A stretch of DNA of 64,000 bases from Winogradskya consettensis (GCF_018332715.1 NZ_BOQP01000011.1:248001-312000); one strand, 5' to 3'. Counted from the first letter of the stretch, positions 35,234 to 44,242 are shown. Notes: a model not told the origin generated them from the sequence alone. A program made the numbers and translations.

Positions 35234-36405
35234 CGCCGTTTCCCGAAGGCGAAGATGCGCCGTCGCGACTCCTGCGCGCTCGTCACCCCGGAGCAGCGGT
35301 CGGCGAGTTTGCGCAGGGCCAGGCTCACCGGGTGGGTCGGGTCCTGCAGCACGATCGGCAGGCCGCGGTTGACCGACACGGGCACGTCCCGCGACGACGG
35401 CACGTGCACCGACAGGTGGGCGCCGACCGCCTCCTCGACGTCCTCGGTGGTCAGCCCGACCTCGGTGTTGGCGCGGTTGAAGACCACGAGCCGCCGGTCG
35501 CGCGGGTACTGCAGCAGGTCGAACATCTCGATCGTGAGCCGCACACTCTTGAGCGTCGGCAGGTCGGGCGTCACGATCGGCACGAACCAGTCGGTCAGGT
35601 CCAGCGCCGAGAGCACCTGATCGGTGACCGCGGGCGGGGTGTCGAGGACGATGAAGTCGTACATGCCGCGGGCCACCTCGAGGATCTCGGTGACCAGTTC
35701 CCGGCCGACGTGTTCGCCCTCGGCCGGGCTCGACGGCGCGAGCAGCGCGTCCCAGCCGGGCCGGTAGGGCGTGATGACCGAGCGCAGCCCGGCCTCGTCG
35801 ACCTTGCCGCCCATCGAGATCGCGTCGGAGATGCTCCGGTTCGGTGGCAGCTGCAGCATGATCGCGACATCGCCGAACTGCAGAGCGAGATCGACGAGCA
35901 GCACCCGGCGGCTGCCGTCGGCGGAGAGCGCGGCGGCCAGGTTCGTGGCGACGACGCTCTTGCCACAGCCGCCCTTGCCCGCGAAAACGGTGATGATCTT
36001 CGCGCTCTGATCCTGGTCGCTCGCGCTGCGCAGGCTGGTGCTCAACGCCTTCGACAGGTCGATCGACCGGGCCGCCGCGAGTCGGATCCCCTCGGCGTCC
36101 AGCTCCTCGAGCACCTCACGGATCCCGGCGCGCATCGCCCGCCCGAGCACGTCCGGCTCCAAGGTCCGGCGCAACAGCAGAACCCCGATCAAAGGCCTCT
36201 GCACCCTCTGGTACGCCGTGAAGGTCAGCACCTCCTCCAGGTCCACGGTCGCGCCGACCATCACCAGCAGCGTCTCGGGATTGCGCGGCAGATGCGTCTC
36301 CAGCTCCGCCAGCTCGCCGACGATCGCGAAGCCGTACTCGCGGTAGACGGCCCCGACCGAGTTGCGCCGCTCGGCATCCGGCTCGACATACACGTAGTAC
36401 GTCAC
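35230..36405 (-). CDS. cpaE: Tad localisation protein CpaE/TadZ (ParA/MinD-like)
   Basis: The 391-residue protein has an N-terminal receiver-like domain (residues 1-110, no clear acceptor Asp) and a ParA/MinD ATPase with a deviant Walker A, FAGKGGCGKSVVATNLA. VLLVDLALQFGDVA and FIVLDTPPAVTD are switch/Walker B elements. It positions the pilus machine at the pole in other bacteria. Overlapped by ATGA on both sides. Confidence 0.92.
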   Translation of the reverse strand: MTYYVYVEPDAERRNSVGAVYREYGFAIVGELAELETHLPRNPETLLVMVGATVDLEEVLTFTAYQRVQRPLIGVLLLRRTLEPDVLGRAMRAGIREVLEELDAEGIRLAAARSIDLSKALSTSLRSASDQDQSAKIITVFAGKGGCGKSVVATNLAAALSADGSRRVLLVDLALQFGDVAIMLQLPPNRSISDAISMGGKVDEAGLRSVITPYRPGWDALLAPSSPAEGEHVGRELVTEILEVARGMYDFIVLDTPPAVTDQVLSALDLTDWFVPIVTPDLPTLKSVRLTIEMFDLLQYPRDRRLVVFNRANTEVGLTTEDVEEAVGAHLSVHVPSSRDVPVSVNRGLPIVLQDPTHPVSLALRKLADRCSGVTSAQESRRRIFAFGKRR

Positions 36406-37163
36406 GAGTTCCCCTTCGGCCAGAGTGAGCCGTAGTCGACGGCGGCCGACGGCGTGACCTCGGTGCCCTCGCCGAGCAGCCCGAGGTACAACTCGGCGGT
36501 CTGCGCGGCGTGCACGAGCCGGGTCGCGTCGGCCTGGTTGACCGCGAGCGTGGCCGGATACGACTGGGCGGCCCGGCTGCTCGCCGCCCGCGACGTGGAC
36601 GTCGGCGCCGGCGTGACATCGCTCGGCTGGCCGCTCGTGATGCTGATGACCGTCGCGGCCGGCAGCAGCACCCGGGTCTTCTGCGAGTCGGGTGAGCCGC
36701 CCTTCGGATACGTCACGAACACGGTGACCCGGTCGCCCTCGGCGACCTTCTCGGCGACACCGGGCGCCATGCTGACCTCGACGCTGATCCCGAGCTGCCC
36801 GTCGGGTACGCCCACGGTGGCCGCCGATGTCGTGCCGGCGACGCCGAAGAGCCCGCGCATGACCAGCTGCTGCGGCGCGAGATCGGCGCTCAGCTCCAAC
36901 CGGTCCAGGTCGGCGCCGAGTGCGTTGAGCGTCCCCTCGGGAACGGTCTCGGCGGGCATCACGACCGTGCGGACGAGTTTCTGCTTGCGGATCTCGGCGC
37001 CCGTCGTGCCCGCCTTGATCTTCTTGGTGGCGAGCAGCACGGAGATCGCCTGCCGCCCGTCCACGGCCCGCTGGTCGACGCCGCGGGCGTACAGGGTCAT
37101 GGCGACCCCGCTGATCCCTGCGAGGACCAGCGCGGCCAGTGCGATCAGAACCCGGCGTCGCAT
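36402..37163 (-). CDS. cpaB: Tad pilus assembly protein CpaB/RcpC (SAF domain)
   Basis: The 253-residue protein has an N-terminal membrane helix (LIALAALVLAGISGVAM), a SAF domain with IKAGTTGAEIRKQKLVRTVV and a RcpC-like segment with VAEGDRVTVFVTYP. A Thr/Ser/Ala linker follows. It overlaps cpaE by ATGA and lies 10 bases after the tadG-like gene. A GGGGGAA ribosome site precedes the ATG. Confidence 0.9.
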   Translation of the reverse strand: MRRRVLIALAALVLAGISGVAMTLYARGVDQRAVDGRQAISVLLATKKIKAGTTGAEIRKQKLVRTVVMPAETVPEGTLNALGADLDRLELSADLAPQQLVMRGLFGVAGTTSAATVGVPDGQLGISVEVSMAPGVAEKVAEGDRVTVFVTYPKGGSPDSQKTRVLLPAATVISITSGQPSDVTPAPTSTSRAASSRAAQSYPATLAVNQADATRLVHAAQTAELYLGLLGEGTEVTPSAAVDYGSLWPKGNS

Positions 37164-37173
37164 GATTCCCCCG

Positions 37174-38232
37174 TCATCCGGTACGTCCGATAGCCGTTAC
37201 GCCGTAGTCGGCGGCTCCCTCGACGGAGAACCTCGGCTGCGAGCGCGGTGCGAGCATCTGGGTGAAGTAGCCGGCCACGCACGGCGTGCCCGGGTCGGTG
37301 CAGAGCGCGCCGTCCGGCTGCCCGGTGTAGCCGGTGACGACGTACGCCGCGTAGCCGGTGACGTGGATCTGGTCGGCCGCGCGGCTGTCGTAGACAGGGA
37401 CGAGCATCGGCAGGTGCTCGTCGCGCGACTCGGCGAGAGCGTCGGGGCAGCCGGTCGCGGTGGCGGTGACGTCGACCGGCGGCGTCGGCGTGACGAAACA
37501 GGTGCCGGCGCTGTCGAGCCAGGCGAAGCCGCAATCCGTACCCGTCCCGGGGTCCTCCGGAAGAGCGGTGGAAGCATCCGCGGGTGGGTCGGGAAGGTGT
37601 CGTGGCATCGCGCCGATGGTCTGCTGCGTGTCGTCCGGGATATCGGGTACGCCGTAGAACTCCGCCGGGATGCACGCGGCGGAGATGCCCAGCGGCCGCA
37701 GCCGCATCGACTCGGCGGCGCCCCAGGAGACCCGGGAACACGCGCCGACCTTCGCGCCCTTGGACTCGCCGGAGAACGCCCCGGCCAGCGGTGCCGGCAT
37801 GACGAGGTCGTCGCCGTCCCGGTAGTAGCTGCGCACCTCGGCGTACGGCCCGAACGTCAACCGCAGCGACGGGCACTCCACGCCGGTGTTCCAGTCCGCG
37901 CAGTTGATGCCCTCGACGCACACCTGCGCCGCGACCGCCGCGCTCAGGTTGTTGTTCGGCTGCGGGCCGTAGACCTGCGCGGCGACGAGCTGGTCCACGG
38001 CGGGTTGCTGCGCTTCGTTCGTACACGAGGCGGGGTCTTCGATGCAGGACTGGGCAACCGCCCAGGCCGCGGCATCCGCGCCGGACTGCAGCTGCTCGCG
38101 CTTGGCATAGAGGTTGCCCACGTCGAGCACCAGGGCGGTGGCACCGATCAGCACCCCGCCGGTGAGCAGCACCGCGACGATGACCGCGATCGCGCCGTCA
38201 TCGTCGGTTTTCGAGATGTTCAGCCGACGCAT
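37174..38232 (-). CDS. TadG-like pseudopilin/adhesin-associated protein
   Basis: ATG 38232 (MRRLNISKTDDDGA) is the real start; a longer upstream frame is not coding. The 352-residue protein has the TadG-type N-terminus DDDGAIAVIVAVLLTGG followed by one membrane helix, LVLDVGNLYAKREQLQSGADAAAWA, and a large extracytoplasmic part with several Cys (DWNTGVEC, ASCTNE, CIPAEF). The start overlaps the end of the tadE gene by 13 bases. Confidence 0.85.
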   Translation of the reverse strand: MRRLNISKTDDDGAIAVIVAVLLTGGVLIGATALVLDVGNLYAKREQLQSGADAAAWAVAQSCIEDPASCTNEAQQPAVDQLVAAQVYGPQPNNNLSAAVAAQVCVEGINCADWNTGVECPSLRLTFGPYAEVRSYYRDGDDLVMPAPLAGAFSGESKGAKVGACSRVSWGAAESMRLRPLGISAACIPAEFYGVPDIPDDTQQTIGAMPRHLPDPPADASTALPEDPGTGTDCGFAWLDSAGTCFVTPTPPVDVTATATGCPDALAESRDEHLPMLVPVYDSRAADQIHVTGYAAYVVTGYTGQPDGALCTDPGTPCVAGYFTQMLAPRSQPRFSVEGAADYGVTAIGRTG

Positions 38233-38621
38233 GGCATCACGCCGGTCGCATGCAGCTCGAAGCTCGTGACGTTGCGCCCGCCGAAGCTCGCCATCAGGCT
38301 GCCGAGGCCGGTGGGGGAGTCGTAGAAGAGCGTGAGGTCGACTGTCGCGTTGTCGTCGGTGCCGTCGAGCGCGCATGCGGACACGGACATGTCGACCTGG
38401 GTGTTGTCGGCGCTGACGCCGAGGATGCGGTTCACGGTCTGCGCCACCGCGGCTTGGTCGCCGTTCAGCGCGGCGACGCGGGCGCCCTCGTGCGCGGCCT
38501 CGGTGAGGTTCAGCTGACGGTTCCAGCCGATCCCGAACTCGATGATGCCCAGAACAATCAGGAGAAGCAGCGGCAGGACGATTGCCATCTCGACAGCGGC
38601 CGCTCCGTGATCGTCACGCAG
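38220..38621 (-). CDS. TadE-like pseudopilin
   Basis: The frame encodes DDHGAAAVEMAIVLPLLLL, then a helix and NLTEAAHEGARVAALNGD, the TadE signature (prepilin-like G-x3-VE before the hydrophobic segment). The first ATG (38588) falls inside this motif (MAIVLPLL) and would remove the GAAAVE part. No ATG, GTG or TTG lies between the flp stop (38648) and it in frame. The CTG at 38621 is the likeliest alternative start and is used for the coordinate. The C-terminus has two Cys (SACALD, MPCVG). The start is therefore uncertain. Confidence 0.75.
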   Translation of the reverse strand: MRDDHGAAAVEMAIVLPLLLLIVLGIIEFGIGWNRQLNLTEAAHEGARVAALNGDQAAVAQTVNRILGVSADNTQVDMSVSACALDGTDDNATVDLTLFYDSPTGLGSLMASFGGRNVTSFELHATGVMPCVG

Positions 38622-38647
38622 CGGCCGCCGTACCGAGAAGTCAGGAC

Positions 38648-38851
38648 CTAGCTGCCGCTGTCCGAGCCGCCGCCGAGCTGGTTGGCCACGTCGTCGAACA
38701 TCGCGTCGATGTTGCCGCCCAGCAGCGTCACGCTGGAGATGATGATGACCGCGATGAGACCGACGAGCAGGGCGTACTCGACCGCGGTCGCACCCTCGTC
38801 GTCGTCGGAGGGCCAGCGACGCGCCATCTCGCGCAGCAGGGTGATCAGCAT
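38648..38851 (-). CDS. flp: Flp/Fap-type pilin
   Basis: The 67-residue pilin is preceded by a strong AAGGAG site. The leader is basic and acidic (RRWPSDDDEG), then ATAVEYALLVGLIAVIII, where the class III leader peptidase would cut before the hydrophobic helix, with the Glu+5 (VEY) of Flp pilins. The C-terminal tail is Gly/Ser-rich. It is first in the Tad operon. Confidence 0.95.
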   Translation of the reverse strand: MLITLLREMARRWPSDDDEGATAVEYALLVGLIAVIIISSVTLLGGNIDAMFDDVANQLGGGSDSGS

Positions 38852-38953
38852 CGTGGTTCTCCTTCTGGGGTGCCGCGACTACTTGCGCCGGCATGGTCAG
38901 CCTGTCGCAATGTGTATCGGTCCCCGCGGGAATCACTAAAGGTTTTGAAGCGG

Positions 38954-39289
38954 TCATGGCAGCTCTTCGAACCACCCTGCTACCTGAGCCGGAGTCAGGT
39001 CGAATCCGGTGGCGTGCGGGCCGGCCCAGTTCACGCCGACGAGCAGGTCGTCACGCCGCAGGCCGGGAAGCCAGCTGTCCAGCCAGTCCGAAACGGGTAT
39101 CTCGACGACCTCGAAGCCCTGATAGGCCTCGACGGCGCCGACGATCCGCTTGGCGCGTGACTGCTTCGACCAGAACGGGAGAGCGCCACCGGGGGCGGGG
39201 AAACCGTGGGAATCCCGGATCGACCAGACCCGGCCTTCCTGGGGTACCTCGCGGCGGAACGCCGCCTTATGGGCTGCACTGAGCGACAT
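38954..39289 (-). CDS. DUF2750-family protein
   Basis: The 111-residue protein has an excellent AGGAGGGGG site before ATG 39289. RVWSIRDSHGFPAP, ALPFWSKQSRAKRIV and EIPVSDWLDSWLPGLRRDD follow the pattern of the DUF2750 family (W near the start, P-W, W-L---L---). No function is known. It precedes the flp operon on the same strand, with 102 bases between. Confidence 0.8.
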   Translation of the reverse strand: MSLSAAHKAAFRREVPQEGRVWSIRDSHGFPAPGGALPFWSKQSRAKRIVGAVEAYQGFEVVEIPVSDWLDSWLPGLRRDDLLVGVNWAGPHATGFDLTPAQVAGWFEELP

Positions 39290-39364
39290 GGCCGTCCCCC
39301 TCCTGATCCGACGCTGCCCCTATCGTCGCTTGTCGGAGGGTTCTTGGTGATTTGAAACCCTAAA

Positions 39365-39838
39365 TCAGGCCAGCAGCGCCAGGCCCTTCACCAGCTTGTC
39401 GATCCGGTTCCGCGGCCCGACCAGGCTGACCGCGTGGTACGCGAGGGTCTCGCTGTCCGTTTCGCCGAGCTGTCGCAGGTATTCGTCGTAGACCCGGGTG
39501 CTCTGCCCGTTCGCCGGCATGTCGGCGACGAAGACGCCGAGCGACCCGACCGCCTTCGCCCGCAACCCGGGGAGCTTGTCGGCCCCGGCGCCGAGCACCG
39601 TGCATCCCGCCCAGGGCAGGCCGGGGTGCACCGAACCGGTGCCGTCCTTGGCGTCCGGCCCGAGCAGCCCGGTGACCGAGGCGGTCGTCGCGGCGGCGAC
39701 GCAGACGGCCGCGTTGACGGCCCGCCCGGCGGGCATGTTCTCGTCCACCACGATCACCCACTTGAGCCGCGCGGAGCGGGTGGGCTCGTCGGTACGAATC
39801 TCCTCGGGTTCAAAACCCACCTGATTAACAGCGTCCAT
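39365..39838 (-). CDS. DUF2000-family protein, divergent from an Lrp regulator
   Basis: ATG 39838 (MDAVNQVGFEPEEI) is chosen; the frame extends upstream over the divergent promoter. The 157-residue protein carries RLKWVIVVDENMPAGRAVNA, VHPGLPWAGCTVLGAG and LGVFVADMP, the DUF2000 pattern related to peptidyl-tRNA hydrolase II-like folds. DUF2000 genes often stand beside Lrp regulators as here, with 71 bases between the two starts. Confidence 0.85.
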   Translation of the reverse strand: MDAVNQVGFEPEEIRTDEPTRSARLKWVIVVDENMPAGRAVNAAVCVAAATTASVTGLLGPDAKDGTGSVHPGLPWAGCTVLGAGADKLPGLRAKAVGSLGVFVADMPANGQSTRVYDEYLRQLGETDSETLAYHAVSLVGPRNRIDKLVKGLALLA

Positions 39839-39909
39839 AAGTCGAAACGGTAGGCACTTCGACGGGTGCGCGGCAAGGAAACCGTACTTAATTCGGCTAG
39901 CCTGCCAAG

Positions 39910-40371
39910 ATGGCTGACCTGGACGAACTTGATACGGCGATCCTGCGGGAATTGCAGGTGGACGCACGGCGCACCAACCGCGACATCGCCGCCGCGGTGG
40001 GCGTCTCGCCGACCACCGCGCTGGATCGCACCCGGGCTCTGCGCGAGCGCGGAGTCATCCGGGGCGCCGGCCTGACGCTCGACCTCGCAGCGATCGGGCG
40101 GCCGGTGCAGGCGCTGATCGCGGTCCGGATCAGGCCCCCGTCGCGCCGCAACATCGAGGCGTTCCGCAACTGGGTGACCGCGCTGCCCGACACGCTCAGC
40201 GTCTTCGTCACGACCGGCTCCGAGGACTTCCTCATCCACGTCGCGGTGCCGGACAACGACAGCTTGTACGCGTTTGTCATCGACCGCCTCACCGAGCACG
40301 CCCATGTGGCCGATGTGCGAACGTCCGTCGTCTACGAGCACCTGCGCAACGACAGCATCACGCCCGCCTAG
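39910..40371 (+). CDS. Lrp/AsnC-family regulator
   Basis: The 153-residue protein has an N-terminal winged helix (ELDTAILRELQVDARRTNRD, then VGVSPTTALDRTRALRERG) and a C-terminal RAM/AsnC ligand domain (GRPVQALIAVRIRPPSR, TTGSEDFLIHVAVPD). It is divergent from the DUF2000 gene, which it probably controls, and 14 bases upstream of a GNAT gene that may be in its operon. Confidence 0.92.
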   Translation: MADLDELDTAILRELQVDARRTNRDIAAAVGVSPTTALDRTRALRERGVIRGAGLTLDLAAIGRPVQALIAVRIRPPSRRNIEAFRNWVTALPDTLSVFVTTGSEDFLIHVAVPDNDSLYAFVIDRLTEHAHVADVRTSVVYEHLRNDSITPA

Positions 40372-40385
40372 CTATTCTTCCGAAA

Positions 40386-40871
40386 ATGGAGATCAGGGAA
40401 GCGACCCCGCAGGACTGGCCGGCCATCTACCCGTTCTGGTCGCAGATCGTGGAGGCGCGGGAGTCGTACGTCTACCCGCTCGGCGCGAGCAGCGACGAGG
40501 CCCGCGCGATCTGGATGCAGGCGCCGCCCGCGCACGTCGTGGTGGCCGTCGACGGCGATGGCGTTCTCGGCTCGGCGACGATGGGCCCGAACAAGGCGGG
40601 CCCCGGGTCGCATGTCGCGACGGGCAGCTTCATGGTCGGCCCGGAGGCTCAGGGTCGCGGGGTGGGCCGTGCGCTGGGCGAGTACCTCATCGACTGGTCG
40701 CGGCGCTCGGGGTTCAGGGGCATCCAGTTCAACGCTGTTGTGGAGACGAACGCTCCGGCCGTACACCTCTGGAAGTCTCTGGGTTTCGCGGTCATCGGCA
40801 CGGTGCCGGAAGCCTTCGATTCGGCCTCGCACGGTCTCGTAGGACTGCATGTTATGTACCAAAAACTGTAA
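40386..40871 (+). CDS. GNAT-family N-acetyltransferase
   Basis: The 161-residue protein has the order MEIREATPQDWPAIYPF, LGSATMGPNKAGPGSHVATG, then the acetyl-CoA loop VGPEAQGRGVGRALGEYLI (Q/R-x2-G-x-G/A) and FNAVVETNAPAVHLWKSLGF. The substrate is unknown. It follows the Lrp gene by 14 bases. Confidence 0.92.
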   Translation: MEIREATPQDWPAIYPFWSQIVEARESYVYPLGASSDEARAIWMQAPPAHVVVAVDGDGVLGSATMGPNKAGPGSHVATGSFMVGPEAQGRGVGRALGEYLIDWSRRSGFRGIQFNAVVETNAPAVHLWKSLGFAVIGTVPEAFDSASHGLVGLHVMYQKL

Positions 40872-40942
40872 GTCTGCCCGCGGAGTCCGATATCCGCCCT
40901 AGCCTCGGTTCTGATCAACCGAAGCTTTGGGAGGTAGTTCGC

Positions 40943-41401
40943 ATGAGCAAGACTCGGCGCGTCGCGGCGATGATGACAGCGGCGCTGGCGGCCGTGGGGC
41001 TGGCGACGACGGTGGCGGTAACGCCGGCCGCCGCGGCGGTCAAGGGCCCGCACCTGATCACGAACTGGACCCGGCCCGTAGCCCCGGACGAGGGCACGTG
41101 GGTCGACCTCTACTGGAAGACCGGCAAGCCGGTGTGCGACGCCGAGGTGACGATCGACGGCAGGAACGTCTCCCTCACCTACCCGTCGAACACCGAGACC
41201 TACACGTCGTTCTCCAAGAGCGCGAACCTCAAGGCCGGAAAGGTGGACCGGACGGCGTTCTACGTCATCGCCTACTACGACGCGACAATGGTCGTGAAGC
41301 TCAAGGCGACAATCGTCTACAACACCTGCGGCGACGACGCGGTCGAGAAGACCAAGAAGTTCGACGTGAAGCTGCCTGTCATGGCGGACACCGCGCTCTG
41401 A
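40943..41401 (+). CDS. Secreted protein of unknown function
   Basis: ATG 40943 follows GGGAGG. The 152-residue protein has a signal peptide ending in ATTVAVTPAAAAV, and the mature part (about 120 residues) is beta-rich with two Cys (KPVCDAEV, YNTCGDD) and many Thr/Lys/Tyr. I do not recognise the family. A strong hairpin at 41412 ends transcription. Confidence 0.75.
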   Translation: MSKTRRVAAMMTAALAAVGLATTVAVTPAAAAVKGPHLITNWTRPVAPDEGTWVDLYWKTGKPVCDAEVTIDGRNVSLTYPSNTETYTSFSKSANLKAGKVDRTAFYVIAYYDATMVVKLKATIVYNTCGDDAVEKTKKFDVKLPVMADTAL

Positions 41402-41411
41402 CGGCGGCGGA

Positions 41412-41450
41412 CTTGCGTGCGGCCGACGGGGGCTGCCGGCCGCACGCAAG
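41412..41450. terminator. Terminator hairpin between convergent genes
   Basis: A 13-bp perfect stem (CTTGCGTGCGGCC paired with GGCCGCACGCAAG) around a 13-base loop is followed by CCTTTCC on the plus strand. It separates the secreted protein gene from the convergent flippase-acyltransferase fusion. Confidence 0.75.
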
Positions 41451-41496
41451 CCTTTCCAGCGGGCCGCCACTCTCGCGGCGACCGTGCCTATTGGGC

Positions 41497-44085
41497 CTAC
41501 CGGGCCGCCATGATCACGGCTGCCGGGTCGGTGCAGACCAGTTCGAGGGCCCGGGCCACGACGGCCGGGTCGTACGTCGAGGTGTGGAACGTCGCCTCGA
41601 GGTGCAGCACCCCGTTCATCTCCGAGGTGGTGAGCGTGATGCCCTCGGGGCTGTTGGCGGTCGGGACGCTCTGGTTGACCCGTCCCGCGGGCTCGACGGC
41701 CCACGGCAGATCGCCGAGCATGTCGTGCCGTCCCTGGTTGCTGAAGGTCAGCGCGGGCCTGGGCACGGCGGGGGCCTGCGACGGGTACGGCTCCGGCATC
41801 CCGGGCGCCCCGGTGACCAGCATCTTGCCCTCGCGCAGCACCATCATCGTCAGGATCCGGCCGGTGGCGAGCTCCGCCTTCAGCGTGGTGTGGATCGACT
41901 TCGGGTCGGTCAGATCCTCCGGCGACAGGTACGGGCCCATCACGAAGTTGCTGTCGATGCTGACGCCCTTGTCGACATAGCGCCGGGCGTCCGCGAGGAA
42001 CGTGCCGCCCCGCAGATCAGGGTCGAGCCCGAGGTCGCGCAGGGCCGCGGTGAACGCCGCGAAGGTGATCGCCGAGGTGGTCACGCCGGGGGCGTACTGG
42101 TCGCGCCACGCCCGCATCTCACCGAGTACGGTCGCCGACCGGGCGGTCACCACGGTCAGGCTCGCCGTCCACGGCTGCACCGGGCCGTCGAGGTGCTCCG
42201 GCGGCCGGGCGAAGCTCATTCCCTGCTTCCATCGGCCCGGCTTGGTGCCGAACTGCTTCCACCAGGCCACGGGCAGCGCCCAGCGGTGCCGCACCGAGGG
42301 GGCGATGGCGGCGGCACGCTCCTCGCCGGCCGCCCGGATCAGCTCGCGCAGGAGCACGTTCACCGGGCCCGCGTCGCCGTACGCGTGCGACACCTTCATC
42401 GCGACGTACCCGCCGCCGACGAGGATCCGCAGCGGGTGGTGGGCCCGCGGCTCGGCCTGCAGCTCCAGGCTCATCGCGTCGAAGTCGGCCGGGCCGTCAC
42501 CGAGGTCGCTCACCGCGTCCTGCACGTACCTGGCGAACGCGGGCGCGTCCATGTGCAGCCAGCGCGCGCCGCTGCGGTCGAGACGCGACACCGCCCGGTG
42601 CTCCGGGTCGGCGGCGTGCAGGCCGATCAGCGCGTTACGCAGCCGTTCGGCGTTCACGCCGGTGAGCGGGCCGACGGTGCGGATGTACTCGAGCGGTAGC
42701 CAGGCGCGCTCGCGCAGCGTCAGGCTGGTGGTGGACACGATGTTCTCTCCTTCGGGAGCTGCTTTGGCGAAAACCACGCGCAGCACGGTGGGCGCCACCA
42801 GGACCGTCTCGACGGCCATCACCACGGCCACCCAGGCGACCAGGTCGGTCAGGCTGCCGCGGCTGCCGCCGTACCAGGCCGCGACGAGCTCGGCGGCCCC
42901 GGCGAAGACCGAGAAGTAGCCGGCGCCGCGGACGGTGCCCTGCACCCGGGAGATCGCCAGGAAGAAGTGGTGGAAGACGAACGGGATGTAGGTGAACGCG
43001 AGGATGGTGAGCGCGGTGCTCGCGGACGCGGCGTAGCTGGCACCGAAGATCAACATGATCCAGTGCGCGCCGAACGCCACCACGAGCGACGCGGGCAGCC
43101 CGACGGCGAGACAGATGCCGAGGCCGACCCGGACCTTCGAGCGCAGCGCCGCCTTGTCGCCGCTGGCCACCGCGAAGAGGGTCAGCGCCACGTTGCCGGG
43201 GACCATGGCAAGGAACGAGGTCACCATGAACGCGGTGTAGAAGGCCGCGTTGGCCTCGGTGGAGAGGACCGCGGTGACGACCAGGGGCAGCGCCGCCCGG
43301 GGCAGGTAGGTCGCCAGGTTGAGCAGGTTGTGGTCGAACGTCGAGCGGCCGCGGCCGCGCAGCAGGGCCACCCGGGGACGCACCGAATCGACCATCGCGC
43401 GGCTGCGCAGCGCCCGGCCCAGGATCGCGACCGACGCGACCATGCCGGCGATCCAGGTCAGCAGCAGCTCGCTGCCGGTGAGCGTGATCGGCAGAACCGC
43501 CAGCACGCCGAGCAGCACCAGCTTGATCACGGAGAACCAGGCGTTGCGCATCAACTGCAGCGGGCCCTGCAGGAGGCCGACGAGGGCCTCGTCCAGCACC
43601 AGCGTCATCGCGTTGAGCGCGATGCCGAAGACCAGCAGCACGGTGGCGGCCGTGCTGCCGAGCGCGTCCCGCAGACCGGGGAAGGCCAGGTGGGCCAGGC
43701 CGACGTAGATCACGCCGCCCACGGTGGCCGCGGAACCGGCGACGAGCAGGCAGGTGGAGATCAGCTCCCACTTACGCCCGCGCAGCGACCCCAGGTCCGA
43801 GATGAGCATCGTGCCCATGCCGAACATCCCGATCGTGCCGATCAGGGTCATCGCGGACACGGCCGCGGAGGCCTGGCCGACGGCGGCGGGCGAGGCGAAC
43901 CGGGCGGCGACCCACCAGTACGCGAAGCCGAACAGCGAGGTGATCGCGGTGGTCGCCATCAGCGACCCGGCGTTCAGGAAAAGATCGAGGTGCCCGCGCA
44001 TGACGGTGATGAGGCCGCCACGCCCCGGACCCTCGGGCCCGGCGTCAAGGCTTTCCGGTACGGCCTCGGTAACCGTGCTCTCCAC
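41497..44085 (-). CDS. Wzx/MurJ-like flippase fused to a condensation-type acyltransferase domain
   Basis: GTG 44085 follows GGGGG; a TTG at 44118 is the alternative. The protein has about 862 residues. Residues 25-445 are a polytopic membrane region with 12-14 helices and the layout of polysaccharide flippases (SLFGFAYWWVAARFASPAAV, NLLNLATYLPRAALPLVV). A roughly 30-residue linker leads to a soluble C-terminal domain of about 400 residues with MKVSHAYGDAGPVNVLL (the HxxxD of condensation/PapA-type acyltransferases, His about 567), SNFVMGPYLS and LTFSNQGRHD, again condensation-like. No catalytic partner, glycosyltransferase or acyl carrier gene is adjacent. A coupled modify-and-export role is an inference. 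Confidence 0.82.
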   Translation of the reverse strand: MESTVTEAVPESLDAGPEGPGRGGLITVMRGHLDLFLNAGSLMATTAITSLFGFAYWWVAARFASPAAVGQASAAVSAMTLIGTIGMFGMGTMLISDLGSLRGRKWELISTCLLVAGSAATVGGVIYVGLAHLAFPGLRDALGSTAATVLLVFGIALNAMTLVLDEALVGLLQGPLQLMRNAWFSVIKLVLLGVLAVLPITLTGSELLLTWIAGMVASVAILGRALRSRAMVDSVRPRVALLRGRGRSTFDHNLLNLATYLPRAALPLVVTAVLSTEANAAFYTAFMVTSFLAMVPGNVALTLFAVASGDKAALRSKVRVGLGICLAVGLPASLVVAFGAHWIMLIFGASYAASASTALTILAFTYIPFVFHHFFLAISRVQGTVRGAGYFSVFAGAAELVAAWYGGSRGSLTDLVAWVAVVMAVETVLVAPTVLRVVFAKAAPEGENIVSTTSLTLRERAWLPLEYIRTVGPLTGVNAERLRNALIGLHAADPEHRAVSRLDRSGARWLHMDAPAFARYVQDAVSDLGDGPADFDAMSLELQAEPRAHHPLRILVGGGYVAMKVSHAYGDAGPVNVLLRELIRAAGEERAAAIAPSVRHRWALPVAWWKQFGTKPGRWKQGMSFARPPEHLDGPVQPWTASLTVVTARSATVLGEMRAWRDQYAPGVTTSAITFAAFTAALRDLGLDPDLRGGTFLADARRYVDKGVSIDSNFVMGPYLSPEDLTDPKSIHTTLKAELATGRILTMMVLREGKMLVTGAPGMPEPYPSQAPAVPRPALTFSNQGRHDMLGDLPWAVEPAGRVNQSVPTANSPEGITLTTSEMNGVLHLEATFHTSTYDPAVVARALELVCTDPAAVIMAAR

Positions 44086-44242
44086 TGACCGCCCCCAGTC
44101 GCCGTGATCGACTGCCAACGGTAGTTACTGCGCGTATTCATCTGCCACGGCGAAGTGGGGTAGTCCCGGCGTTCCGTCCGGAGTGGATCACCCGGCCGAT
44201 CGGGGGAGGCCATGAGGCCCGAGTGACGGCTGTGACCTGGGA

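Noticed and set aside
33689..35620. A plus-strand open frame (643 codons) through tadB/cpaF/cpaE
   Set aside because: The minus strand carries Walker motifs and perfect operon overlaps; the plus-strand product has none.
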